Shown here in pieces: positions 1-11,496 of a DNA stretch of 64,000 nt. Position 1 is the first letter of the stretch. Each line of letters starts with the position of its first letter. Source of the stretch: Closterium sp. NIES-65 (taxonomy: Eukaryota; Streptophyta; Zygnematophyceae; Desmidiales; Closteriaceae); the NCBI GenBank assembly GCA_948144175.1, contig CANXME010000889.1, positions 1 to 64,000 on the forward strand, given 5' to 3'. Under the pieces are notes generated by a model. That model had not been told where the DNA came from, made no database searches, and saw only the letters and a list, made by a program, of their open reading frames with translations. The translations under genes and the position numbers were made by a program.

Positions 1-125
1 TAGCAGGCGGCCGGGGCCGCGTCGAGCAGGCGGCTGGGGGCCGCGTCGAGCAGGCGGCTGGGGGGCCGCGTCGAGCAGGCGGCTGGGGGCCGCGATCGTA
101 GCGGGCGGCTGGGGCCGCGACTTAG
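1..125 (-). repeat. GC-rich minisatellite in the leader of the left element
   Basis: On the minus strand, units of about 24-26 bp of the form GACGCGGCCCCCAGCCGCC plus TGCTC repeat about five times. The unit resembles the 23-bp unit in the leader of the complete element at 48340-48985 but differs by small insertions and substitutions, as expected of a fast-changing minisatellite. It continues beyond the window. Confidence 0.8.
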
Positions 126-195
126 CGGGCGGCTGGGCCGCGTGTGGGAGGGAGGCGACAAGGAGGGTCGCTCGATAGCGGAAAAAAAAAGTCGA

Positions 196-213
196 GCGCG
201 CCTCGGGGCGCGC
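196..213 (-). other. Leader hairpin followed by a T run (left element)
   Basis: A perfect 7-bp inverted repeat, GCGCGCC / GGCGCGC with a 4-base loop, is followed on the minus strand by a run of nine T (A run at 182-190). The identical stem is found in the complete element at 48279-48296, also followed by a T run. Conservation between two diverged elements suggests an RNA structure in the genomic transcript, for example for packaging or dimerisation; that role is inferred. Confidence 0.75.
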
Positions 214-242
214 TTCGGTGGGCCCTAGGCAGAGTTCCACAG

Positions 243-260
243 GGAACCCGCTCTATACCA
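243..260 (-). other. Primer-binding site of the left element
   Basis: Immediately inside the LTR the minus strand reads TGGTATAGAGCGGGTTCC. TGG at the start pairs with the CCA end of a tRNA. The sequence is close to the initiator-Met tRNA site usual in plant copia elements (TGGTATCAGAGC) but lacks one base in the middle, so the primer may be a different or diverged tRNA. The position is certain; the identity of the tRNA is not. Confidence 0.7.
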
Positions 261-388
261 TGTGAAATGAGTAAGCAGGAATGAAATGACTAAGGAAAGA
301 TTGGGTACAAATACAACCCTAGAAACCCTGTACCCCATATGTGCTACCCCACTATAGCCTACAGCAACTATGTCATATAAATCTGACA
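261..388 (-). repeat. 5' LTR of the left element (128 bp)
   Basis: On the minus strand the LTR begins TGTCAGATTT at 388 and ends TTTCACA at 261, giving the TG...CA termini expected of an LTR. It is 128 bp, against 130 bp for the LTRs at 48098 and 55435. The central part is nearly identical to them and the two ends are diverged. The satellite bases TTGAA at 389-393 are the expected copy of a 5-bp target duplication; its partner lies outside the window. Confidence 0.9.
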
Positions 389-3300
389 TTGAATACATTT
401 CAAACCTTTTAGCTGACTAGATTTATATATTTCCCACCTTCTGATAGAGTGAGACCGTTAGATTCCCTCTACTTTTTGAGAAATGAGCGTTTCCGTTCTT
501 CCTGGCCCCACCTGCACTATGAGTGCGAAATGCCGGCCAGACTGGCCGATGCACCATTTTCTCTACACATGTGCGTTAGTTACCTTTCAAACCCTTACGT
601 TCACTAGATGAATATATTTCCTACCTTCTATTTGAGTGAGACCACTAGATTCCTGTGTACTGTGCGAGATCTGAGCGCTTCCGTTCTCCGTGGCATTTGC
701 ACTTAAGCTCCCATACTGACCGACCTGGCCAATGCACCATTTTCCATATATATATGCATTAGATTCCTTTTGAACCTTATTAGCTCACTAGATTTATATA
801 TTTCCCACCTTCTGATCGAGTGAGACCACTAGATTCCCTTTACTTTTTGAGAAATGAGCGTTTCCGTTTCCTTGGCCCTACTTGCACTATAAGTGCGAAA
901 TGCCGGCCAGACTGGCCGATGCACCATTTTCTCTACACATGTGCGTTAGTTACCTTTCAAACCCTTACGTTCACTAGATGAATTTATTTCCTACCTTCTA
1001 TTTGAGTGAGACCACTAGATTCCGTGTACTATGCGAGATCTGAGCGCTTCCGTTCTCCCTGGCATTTGCACTCTAAGTTCCCATACTGACCGACCTGGCC
1101 AATGCACCATTTTCCATATACATATGCATTAGATTCCTTTCGAACCTTATTAGCTCACTAGATTTATATATTTCCCACCTTCTGATCGAGTGAGACCGCT
1201 AGATTCCCTCTACTTTTTGAGAAATGAGCGTTTCCGTTCTCCTTGGCCCTAGTTGCACTATAAGTGCGAAATGCCGGCCAGACTGGCCGATGCACAATTT
1301 TCTCTACACATGTGCGTTAGTTACCTTTCAAACCCTTACGTTCACTAGATGAATATATTTCCTACTTTCTATTTGAGTGAGACCACTTGATTCCGTGTAC
1401 TATGCGAGATCTGAGCGCTTCCGTTCTCCCTGGCATTTGCATTTTAAGTTCCGATACTGACCGACCTGGCCAATGCACCATTTTCTCTATACATGTGCGT
1501 TGAATACATTTCAAACCTTTTTAGCTGACTAGATTTATATATTTCCCACCTTCTGATCGAGTGAGACCGTTAGATTCCCTCTACTTTTTGAGAAACGAGC
1601 CGTTTCCGTTCTCCCTGGCCCCACCTGCACTATGAGTGCGAAATGCCGGCCAGACTGGCCGATGCACCATTTTCTCTACACATGTGCGTTAGTTACCTTT
1701 CAAACCCTTACGTTCACTAGATGACATTATTTCCTACCTTCTATTTGAGTGAGACCACTAGATTCCGTGTACTATGCGAGATCTGAGCGCTTCCGTTCTC
1801 CCTGGCATTTGCACTCTAAGTTCCCATACTGACCGACCTGGCCAATGCACCATTTTCCATATACATATGCATTAGATTCCTTTCGAACCTTATTAGCTCA
1901 CTAGATTTATATATTTCCCACCTTCTGATCGAGTGAGACCGCTAGATTCCCTTACTTTTTGAGAAATGAGCGTTTCCGTTCTCCTTGGCCCTACTTGCAC
2001 TATAAGTGCGAAATGCCGGCCAGACTGGCCGATGCACCATTTTCTCTACACATGTGCGTTTAGTTACCTTTCAAACCCTTACGTTCACTAGATGAATATA
2101 TTTCCTACTTTCTATTTGAGTGAGACCACTAGATTCCGTGTACTATGCGAGATCTAAGCGCTTCCGTTCTCCCTGGCATTTGCATTTTAAGTTCCGATAC
2201 TGACCGACCTGGCCAATGCACCATTTTCTATATTACATGTGCGTTGAATACATTTCAAACCTTTTTAGCTGACTAGATTTAGATATTTCCCACCTTCTGA
2301 TCGAGTGAGACCGTTAGATTCCCTCTACTTTTTGAGAAACGAGCGTTTCCGTTCTCCCTGGCCCCACCTGCACTATGAGTGCGAAATGCCGGCCAGACTG
2401 GCCGATGCACCATTTTCTCTACACATGTGCGTTAGTTACCTTTCAAACCCTTACGTTCACTAGATGAATTTATTTCCTACCTTCTATTTGAGTGAGACCA
2501 CTAGATTCCGCGTACTATGCGAGATCTGAGCGCTTCCGTTCTCCTGGCATTTGCATTTAAGTTCCGATACTGACCGACCTGGCCAATGCACCATTTTCTC
2601 TATACATGTGCGTTGAATACATTTCAAACCTTTTAGCTGACTAGATTTATATATTTCCCACCTTCTGATCGAGTGAGACCGTTAGATTCCCTCTACTTTT
2701 TGAGAAACGAGCGTTTCCGTTCTCCCTGGCCCCACCTGCACTATGAGTGCGAAATGCCGGCCAGACTGGCCGATGCACCATTTTCTCTACACATGTGCGT
2801 TAGTTACCTTTCAAACCCTTACGTTCACTACGATGAATATATTTCCTACCTTCTATTTGAGTGAGACCACTAGATTCCGTGTATTATGCGAGATCTGAGC
2901 GGTTCCGTTCTCCTAGGCATTTGCACTCTAAGTTCCCATACTGACCGACCTGGCCAATGCACCACTTTCCATATACATATGCATTAGATTCCTTCCAAAC
3001 CTTATTAGCTCACTAGATTTATATATTTCCCACCTTCTGATTGAGTGAGACCGCTAGATTCCCTTTACTTTTTGAGAAATGGGCGTTTCCGTTCTCCCTG
3101 GCCCCACCTGCACTATAAGTGCGAAATGCCGGCCAGACTCGCCGATGCACCATTTTCTCTACACATGTGCGTTAGTTACCTTTCAAACCTTTACGTTCAC
3201 TAGATGAATTTATTTCCTACCTTATATTTGAGTGAGACCACTAGATTCCGTGTACTATGCGAGATCTGAGCGCTTCCGTTCTCCCAGGCATTTGCACTCT

Positions 3301-6300
3301 AAGTTCCCATACTGACCGACCTGGCCAATGCACCATTTTCCATATACATATGCTTTAGATTCCTTTCGAACCTTATTAGCTCACTAGATTTATATATTTC
3401 CCACCTTCTGATCGAGTGAGACCGCTAGATTCCCTTTACTTTTTGAGAAATGAGCGTTTCCGTTCTCCTTGGCCCTAGCTTGCACTATAAGTGCGAAATG
3501 CCGGCCAGACTGGCCGATGCACCATTTTCTCTACACATGTGCGTTAGTTACCTTTCAAACCCTTACGTTCACTAGATGAATTTATTTCCTACCTTCTATT
3601 TGAGTGAGAACCACTAGATTCCGTGTATTATGCGAGATCTGAGCGGTTCCGTTCTCCCAGGCATTTGCACTCTAAGTTCCCATACTGACCGACCTGGCCA
3701 ATGCACCACTTTCCATATACATATGCATTAGATTCCTTCCGAACCTTATTAGCTCACTAGATTTATATATTTCCCACCTTCTGATCGAGTTAGACCACTA
3801 GATTCCCTCTACTTTTTGAGAAATGAGCGTTTCCGTTCTCCTTGGCCCTAGTTGCACTATAAGTGCGAAATGCCGGCCAGACTGGCCGATGCACAATTTT
3901 CTCTACACATGTGCGTTAGTTACCTTTCAAACCCTTACGTTCACTAGATGAATATATTTCCTACTTTCTATTTGAGTGAGACCACTTGATTCCGTGTACT
4001 ATGCGAGATCTGAGCGCTTCCGTTCTCCCTGGCATTTGCATTTTAAGTTCCGATACTGACCGACCTGGCCAATGCACCATTTTCTCTATACATGTGCGTT
4101 GAATACATTTCAAACCTTTTTAGCTGACTAGATTTATATATTTCCCACGTTCTGATCGAGTGAGACCGTTAGATTCCCTCTACTTTTGAGAAACGAGCGT
4201 TTCCGTTCTCCGTGGCCCCACCTGCACTATGAGTGCGAAATGCCGGCCAGACTGGCCGATGCACCATTTTCTCTACACATGTGCGTTAGTTACCTTTCAA
4301 TCCCTTACGTTCACTAGATGAATATATTTCCTACCTTATATTTGAGTGAGACCACTAGATTCCGTGTATTATGCGAGATCTGAGCGGTTCCGTTCTCCCA
4401 GGCATTTGCACTCTAAGTTCCCATACTGACCGACCTGGCCAATGCACCACTTTCCATATACATATGCATTAGATTCCTTCCGAACCTTATTAGCTCACTA
4501 GATTTATATATTTCCCACCTTCTGATCGAGTGAGACCGCTAGATTCCCTTTACTTTTTGAGAAATGAGCGTTTCCGTTCTACTTGGCCCTACTTGCACTA
4601 TAAGTGCGAAATGCCGGCCAGACTGGCCGATGCACCATTTTCTCTACACATGTGCGTTAGTTACCTTTCAAACCGTTACGTTCAATAGATGAATATATTT
4701 CGGACTTCTACTTGAGTGAGACCACTTGATTCCGTGTACTATGCGAGATCTAGAGCGCTTCCGTTTCCGTGGCATTTGCATTTTAAGTTCCGATACTGAC
4801 CGACCTGGCCAATGCACCATTTTCTCATATACGTGTGTGTTGAATACATTTCAAACCTTTTTAGCTGACTAGATTTATATATTTCCCACCTTCTGATCGA
4901 CTGAGACCGTTAGATTCCCTTCACTTTTTGAGAAATGAGCGTTTCCGTTCTCCTTGGCCCTACTTGCACTATAAGTGCGAAATGCCGGCCAGACTGGCCG
5001 ATGCATGATTTTCTCTACACATGTGCGTTAGTTACCTTTCAAATCGTTACGTTCTTTAGATGAATTTATTTCCTACCTTATATTTGAGTGAGACCACTAG
5101 ATTCCGTGTACTATGCGAGATCATGAGCGCTTCCGTTCTCCCTGGCATTTGCACTCTAAGTTCCCATACTGACCGACCTGGCCAATGCACCATTTTCCAT
5201 ATACATATGCATTAGATTCCTTTCGAACTTTATTAGCTCACTAGATTTATATATTTCCCACCTTCTGATCGAGTGAGACCGCTAGATTCCCTTTACTTTT
5301 TGAGAAATGAGCGTTTTCGTTCTCCTTGGCCCTACTTGCACCATAAGTGCGAAATGCCGGCCAGACTGGCCGATGCACCATTTTCTCTACACATGTGCGT
5401 TAGTTACCTTTCAAACCCTTACGTTCACGAGATGAATTTATTTCCTACCTTCTATTTGAGTGAGACCACTAGATTCCGTGTACTATGCGAGATCTGAGCG
5501 CTTCCGTTCTCCCTGGCATTTGCACTCTAAGTTCCCATACTGACCGACCTGGCCAATGTACCATTTTCCATATACATATGCATTAGATTCCTTTCGAACC
5601 TTATTAGCTCACTAGATTTATATATTTCCCACCTTCTGATCGAGTGAGACCGCTAGATTCCCTTTACTTTTTGAGAAATGAGCGTTTCTGTTCTCCTTGG
5701 CCCTAGTTGCACTATAAGTGCGAAATGCCGGCCAGATTGGCCGATGCACCATTTTCTCTACACATGTGCGTTAGTTACCTTTCAAATCCTTACGTTCACT
5801 AGATGAATATATTTCCTACCTTCTATTTGAGTGAGACCACTAGATTCCGTGTACTATGCGAGATCTGAGCGCTTCCGTTCTCCCTGGCATTTGCACTCTA
5901 AGTTCCCATACTGACCGACCTGGCCAATGCACCATTTTCCATATACATATGCATTAGATTCCTTTCGAACCTTACTAGCTCACTAGATTTATAAATTTCC
6001 CACCTTCTGATTGAGTGAGACCGTTAGATTCCCTCTACGTTTTGAGAAACGCGCGTTTCCGTTCTCCCTGGCCCCACCTGCACTATGAGTGCGAAATGCC
6101 AGCCAGACTGGCCGATGCACCATTTTCTCTACACATGTGTATTAGTTACCTTTCAAACCCTTACGTTCACTAGATGAATATATTTCCTACCTTATATTTG
6201 AGTGAGACCACTAGATTCCGTGTACTATGCGAGATTAGAGCGGTTCCGTTCTCCCAGGCATTTGCACTCTAAGTTCCTATACTGACCGACCTGGCCAATG

Positions 6301-6871
6301 CACCACTTTCCATATACATATGCATAAGATTCCTTCCAAACCTTATTAGCTCACTAGATTTATATGTTTCCCACCTTTTGATTGAGTGAGACCGCTAGAT
6401 TCCCTTTACTTTTTGAGAAATGAGCGTTTCCGTTCTCCTTGGCCCTACTTGCACAATAAGTGCGAAATGCCGGCCAGACTGGCCAATGCACCATTTTCTC
6501 TACACATGTGCGTTATTTACCTTTCAAATCCTTAAGTTCACTAGATGAATTTATTTCCTACCTTCTATTTGTGTGAGACCACTAGATTCCGTGTACTATG
6601 CAAGATCTGAGCGGTTCCGTTCTTCCAGGCATTTGCACTCTAAGTTCCCATACTGACCGACCTGGCCAATGCACCATTTTCCATATACATATGCATTAGA
6701 TTCCTTTCCAACCTTATTAGCTCACTAGATTTATATATTTCCCACCTTCTGATCGAGTGAGACCGCTATATTCCCTTTACTTTTTGAGAAATGAGCGTTT
6801 CCGTTCTCCTTGGCCCTACTTGCACCATAAGTGCGAAATGCCGGCCAGACTGGCCAATGCACCATTTTCTC
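389..6871 (+). repeat. Satellite array, first orientation (about 17.5 dimers of 371 bp)
   Basis: A tandem array of the 371-bp A/B dimer, with A and B monomers alternating. In this orientation A contains GGCCAGACTGGCC and GCACTATAAGTGC, and B contains GACCGACCTGGCC and CATATACATATGCATTAG. Neighbouring units differ by scattered substitutions and 1-2-base indels. Several subtypes alternate, for example A units with CCCCACCTGCACTATGAG against CCCTACTTGCACTATAAG, and B units with GAGCGGTTCCG against GAGCGCTTCCG. Short open frames in this block (for example 2673-2864 and 5273-5497) are satellite sequence and not genes. I see no unrelated sequence inside the block. Confidence 0.97.
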
Positions 6872-6876
6872 ACACG
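6868..6876. other. Head-to-head inversion junction in the satellite
   Basis: Up to about 6871 the sequence is an A monomer in forward orientation, ending ...GCACCATTTTCTC. From about 6875 it continues as a B monomer in reverse orientation, CGCATAGTACACGG. The two or three bases between them (ACA) fit neither side and look like a small filler or microhomology. From here to the end of the window all satellite is in the reverse orientation. Confidence 0.93.
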
Positions 6877-7680
6877 CATAGTACACGGAATCTAGTGGTC
6901 TCACTCAAATATAAGGTAGGAAATGTATTCATCTAGTGAACGTAAGGGTTTGAAAGGTAACTAATGCACATGTGTAGAGAAAATGGCGCATCGGCCAGTC
7001 TGGCCGGCATTGCGCACTCATAGTGCAGGTGGGACCAGCGAGAACGGAAACGCTCGTTTCTCAGAAAGTAGAGGGAATCTTACGGTCTCACTCGATCAGA
7101 AGGTGGGAAATATATAAATCTAGTCAGCTTAAAAGGTTTGAAATGTATTCAACTCACATGTACAGAGAAAATGGTGCATTGGCCAGGTCGGTCAGTATCG
7201 GAACTTAAAATGCAAATGCCGGGGAGAACGGAAGCGCTCAGATCTCGCATAGTACACAGAATCAAGTGGTCTCACTCAAATAGAAAGTAGGAAATATATT
7301 CATCTAGTGAACATAAGGGTTTGAAAGGTAACTAACGTAGATGTGTAGAGAAAATTGTGCATCGGCCAGTCTGGCCGGCATTTCGCACTTATAGTGCAAC
7401 TAGGGCAAAGGAGAACGGAAAAGCTCATTTCTCAAAAAGTAGAGGGAATCTAGCGGTCTCACTCGATCAGAAGGTGGGAAATATATCAATCTAGTGAGCT
7501 AATAAGGTTCGAAAGGAATCTAATGCATATGTATATGGAAAATGGTGCATTGGCCAGGTCGGTCAGTATGGGAACTTACAGTGCAAATGCCACGGAGAAC
7601 GGAAGCGCTCAGATCTCGCATAGTACACGGAATCTAGTGGTCTCACTCAAATAGAAGGTAGGAAATAAATTCATCTAGTG

Positions 7681-8051
7681 AACGTAAGGGTTTGAAAGGT
7701 AACTAACGCACATGTGTAGAGAAAATGGTGCATCGGCCAGTCTGGCCGGCATTTCGCACTTATAGTGCAAGTAGGGCCAAGGAGAACGGAAACGCTCATT
7801 TCTCAAAAAGTAAAGGGAATCTAGCGGTCTCACTCGATCAGAAGGTGGGAAATATATAAATCTAGTAAGGTAATAAGGTTTGGAAGGAATCTAATGCATA
7901 TGTATATGGAAAGTGGTGCATTGGCCAGGTCGGTCAGTATGGGAACTTACAGTGCAAATGCCTGGGAGAACGGAACCGCTCAGATCTCGCATAATACACG
8001 GAATCTAGTGGTCTCACTCAAATATAAGGTAGGAAATATATTCATCTAGTG
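7681..8051 (-). repeat. Reference 371-bp dimer: monomer A 7681-7867, monomer B 7868-8051
   Basis: This unit shows the two-monomer structure. Both halves share the frame TCTCACTC..AGAAGGT.GGAAAT....TCTAGTGA, then a GAAAGG..CTAA.GCA.ATGT core, GAAAATGGTGCAT.GGCCAG, and GAGAACGGAA.CGCTCA, so they descend from one monomer of about 185 bp. A carries two perfect inverted repeats, GGCCAG-T-CTGGCC (7735-7747) and GCACT-TAT-AGTGC (7756-7768). In B the matching positions are GGCCAGGTCGGTCAG and ACTTACAGTGC, where the symmetry is broken. The monomer length is close to one nucleosome repeat, as in many centromeric satellites. Confidence 0.9.
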
Positions 8052-11000
8052 AACGTAACGGTTTGAAAGTAAACTAACCCACATGTGTAGAGAATATGGT
8101 GCATCGGCCAGTCTGGCTGGCATTTCGCACTCATAGTGCAGGTGGGGCCAGGGAGAACGGAAACGCTCGTTTCTCAAAAAGTAGAGGGAATCTAACGGTC
8201 TCACTCGATCAGAAGGTGGGAAATATATAAATCTAGTCATCTAAAAAGGTTTGAAATGTATTCAACGCACATGTATAGAGAAAATGGTGCATTGGCCAGG
8301 TCGGTCAGTATCGGAACTTAAAATGCAAATGCCAGGGAGAACGGAAGCGCTCAGATCTCGCATAGTACACGGAATCAAGTGGTCTCACTCAAATAGAAAG
8401 TAGGAAATATATTCATCTAGTGAACGTAAGGGTTTGAAAGGTAACTAACGCACATGTGTAGAGAAAATTGTGCATCGGCCAGTCTAGCCGGCATTTCGCA
8501 CTTATAGTGCAACTAGGGCCAAGGAGAACGGAAATGCTCATTTCTCAAAAAGTAGAGGGAATCTAGCGGTCTCACTCGATCAGAAGGTGGGAAATATATA
8601 AACTTAGTGAGCTAATAAGGTTCGAAAGGAATCTAATGCATATGTATATGGAAAATGGTGCATTGGCCAGGTGGGTCAGTATGGGAACTTAGAGTGCAAA
8701 TGCCAGGGAGAACGGAAGCGCTCAGATCTCGCATAATACACGGAATCTAGTGGTCTCACTCAAATATAAGGTAGGAAATATATTCATCTAGTGAACGTAA
8801 GGGTTTGAAAGATAACTAACGCACATGTGTAGAGAATATGGTGCATCGGCCAGTCTGGCCGGCATTTCGCACTCATAGTGCAGGTGGGGCCAGCGAGAAC
8901 GGAAACGCTCATTTCTCAAAAAGTAGAGGGAATCTAACGGTCTCACTCGATCAGAAGGTGGGAAATATATAAATCTAGTCAGCTAAAAAGGTTTGAAATG
9001 TATTCAATGCACATGTATAGAGAAAGTGGTGCATTGGCCAGGTCGGTCAGTATCAGAACTTAAAATGCAAATGCCAGGGAGAACGCAAGCGCTCAGATCT
9101 CGCATAGTACACGGAATCAAGTGGTCTCACTCAAATAGAAAGTAGGAAATATATTCATCTAGTGAACGTAAGGGTTTGAAAGGTAACTAACGCACATGTG
9201 TAGAGAAAATTGTGCATCGGCCAGTCTAGCCGGCATTTCGCACTTATAGTGCAACTAGGGCCAAGGAGAACGGAAATGCTCATTTCTCAAAAAATAGAGG
9301 GAATCTAGCGGTCTCACTCGATCAGAAGGTGGGAAATATATAAATCTAGTGAGCTAATAGGGTTCGAAAGGAATCTAATGCATATGTATATGGAAAATGG
9401 TGCATTGGCCAGGTCGGTCAGTATGGGAACTTAGAGTGCAAATGCCAGGGAGAACGGAAGCGCTCAGATCTCGCATAGTACACGGAATCTAGTGGTCTCA
9501 CTCAAATAGAAGGTAGGAAATCAATTCATCTAGTGAACGTAAGGGTTTGAAAGGATAACTAACGCACATGTGTAGAGAAAATGGTGCATCGGCCAGTCTG
9601 GCCGGCATTTCGCACTTATGGTGCAAGTAGGGCCAAGGAGAACGGAAACGCTCATTTCTCAAAAAGTAAAGGGAATCTAGCGGTCTCACTCGATCAGAAG
9701 GTGGGAAATATATCAATCTAGTGAGCTAATAAGGTTCGAAAGGAATCTAATGCATATGTATATGGAAAATGGTGCATTGGCCAGGTCGGTCAGTATGGGA
9801 ACTTAGAGTGCAAATGCCAGGGAGAACGGAAGCGCTCAGATCTCGCATAGTACACGGAATCTAGTGGTCTCACTCAAATATAAGGTAGAAAATAAATTCA
9901 TCTAAAGAACGTAACGATTTGAAAGGTAACTAACGCACATGTGTAGAGAAAATCATGCATCGGCCAGTCTGGCCGGCATTTCGCACTTATAGTGCAAGTA
10001 GGGCCAAGGAGAACGGAAACGCTCATTTCTCAAAAAGTGAAGGGAATCTAACGGTCTCAGTCGATCAGAAGGTGGGAAATATATAAATCTAGTCAGCTAA
10101 AAAGGTTTGAAATGTATTCAACGCACACGTATAGAGAAAATGGTGCATTGGCCAGGTCGGTCAGTATCGGAACTTAAAATGCAAATGCCACGGAAAACGG
10201 GAGCGCTCTAATCTCGCATAGTACACGGAATCAAGTGGTCTCACTCAAGTAGAAGTCGGAAATATATTCATCTAGTGAACGTAACGGTTTGAAAGGTAAC
10301 TAATGCACATGTGTAGAGAAAATGGTGCATCGGCCAGTCTGGTCGGCATTTCGCACTTATAGTGCAAGTAGGGCCAAGGAGAACGGAAACGCTCATTTCT
10401 CAAAAAGTAGAGGGAATCTAGCGATCTCACTCGATCAGAAGGTGGGAAATATATAAATCTAGTGAGCTAAAAGGTTGGAAAGGAATCTAATGCATATGTA
10501 TATGGAAAGTGGTGCATTGGCCAGGTCGGTCAGTATGGCAACTTAGAGTGCAAATGCCTGGGAGAACGGAACCGCTCAGATCTCGCATAATACACGAAAT
10601 CTAGTGGTCTCACTCAAATATAAGGTAGGAAATATATTAATATAGTGAACATAAGGGTTTGAAAGGTAACTAAAGCACATGTGTAGAGAAAATGGTGCAT
10701 CGGCCAGTCTGGCCGGCATTTCGCACTCATAGTGCAAGTAAGGCCAGGGAGAATGGAAACGCTCGTTTCTCAAAAAGTAGAGGGAATCTAACAGTCTCGC
10801 TTGACCAGAAGGTGGAAAAATATAAATCTAGTGAGCTAAAAAGGTTTGAAATGTATTTAACGCACATGTATAGAGAAAATGGTGCATTGACCAGTGCGGT
10901 CAGTATCGGAACTATGAAAATGCAAATGCCAGGGAGAACGGAAGCGCTCAGAACTCGCATAGTACACGGAATCAAGTGGTCTCACTCAAATAGAAGGTAG

Positions 11001-11488
11001 GAAATATATTCATCTAGTGAACGTAAGGGTTTGAAAGGTAACTAACGCACATGTGTAGAGAAAATGGTGCATCGGCCAGTCTGGCCGGCATTTCGCACTT
11101 ATAGTGCAAGTAGGGCCAAGGAGAACGGAAATTCCCATTTCTCAAAAAGTAAAGGGAATCTAGCGGTCTCACTCGATCAGAAGGTGGGAAATATATATAT
11201 CTAGTGAGCTAAAAAGGTTGGAAAGGAATCTAATGGATATGTATATGCAAAATGGTGCATTGGTCAGGTCGGTCAGTATGGGAACTTAGAGTGCAAATTC
11301 CTAGGAGAACGAAAGCGCTCAGATCTCGCATAGTACACGGAATCTAGTGGTCTCACTCAAATATAAGGTAGGAAAATATATATATCGATTGAACGTAGGG
11401 GTCTGAAAGTTAACTAACGCACATGTGTAGAGAAAATGGTGCATCGGCCAGTCTGGCCGGCATTTTGCACTTATAGTGCAAGTGGGGC

Positions 11489-11496
11489 CAGGCTAG
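11489..11496. other. Deletion of about 40 bp inside an A monomer
   Basis: An A monomer runs AGTGGGGCCAGG and then jumps directly to CTAGTGGTCTCACTCG, skipping the GAGAACGGAA...AGGGAAT segment present in all neighbours. The distance between flanking AACGTA markers is 331 bp (11392 to 11723) instead of 371, which confirms the loss. Confidence 0.9.

Larger units (their letters stand above)
1..388 (-). mobile_element. 5' end of a copia-type LTR retrotransposon, cut by the window edge
   Basis: Read on the minus strand this is an LTR (388 to 261), a primer-binding site, a leader with a GC hairpin followed by a T run, and a GC-rich minisatellite that runs off the window at position 1. The same order is found at the start of the complete element at 48098, and blocks such as TAGGCTATAGTGGGGTAGCA in the LTR and GGGCCCACCGAAGCGCG in the leader are identical. 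The first 30 bases and the last 20 bases of the LTR differ, so it is a relative and not a copy of the same insertion. No coding sequence is inside the window. The satellite resumes exactly at 389. Confidence 0.93.

Noticed and set aside
1..388. Left-edge element as the other half of the element at 48098, split by the inversion
   Set aside because: It contains its own complete 5' LTR and leader with many differences from the element at 48098, which itself is complete with matching target duplications.
389..6871. 5S rDNA or tRNA gene cluster as the source of the 371-bp repeat
   Set aside because: I find no 5S box A/C spacing, no cloverleaf and no terminator T run after a conserved segment. The GGTTCGAAAGGAATC string in B resembles a T-loop but has no matching arms.
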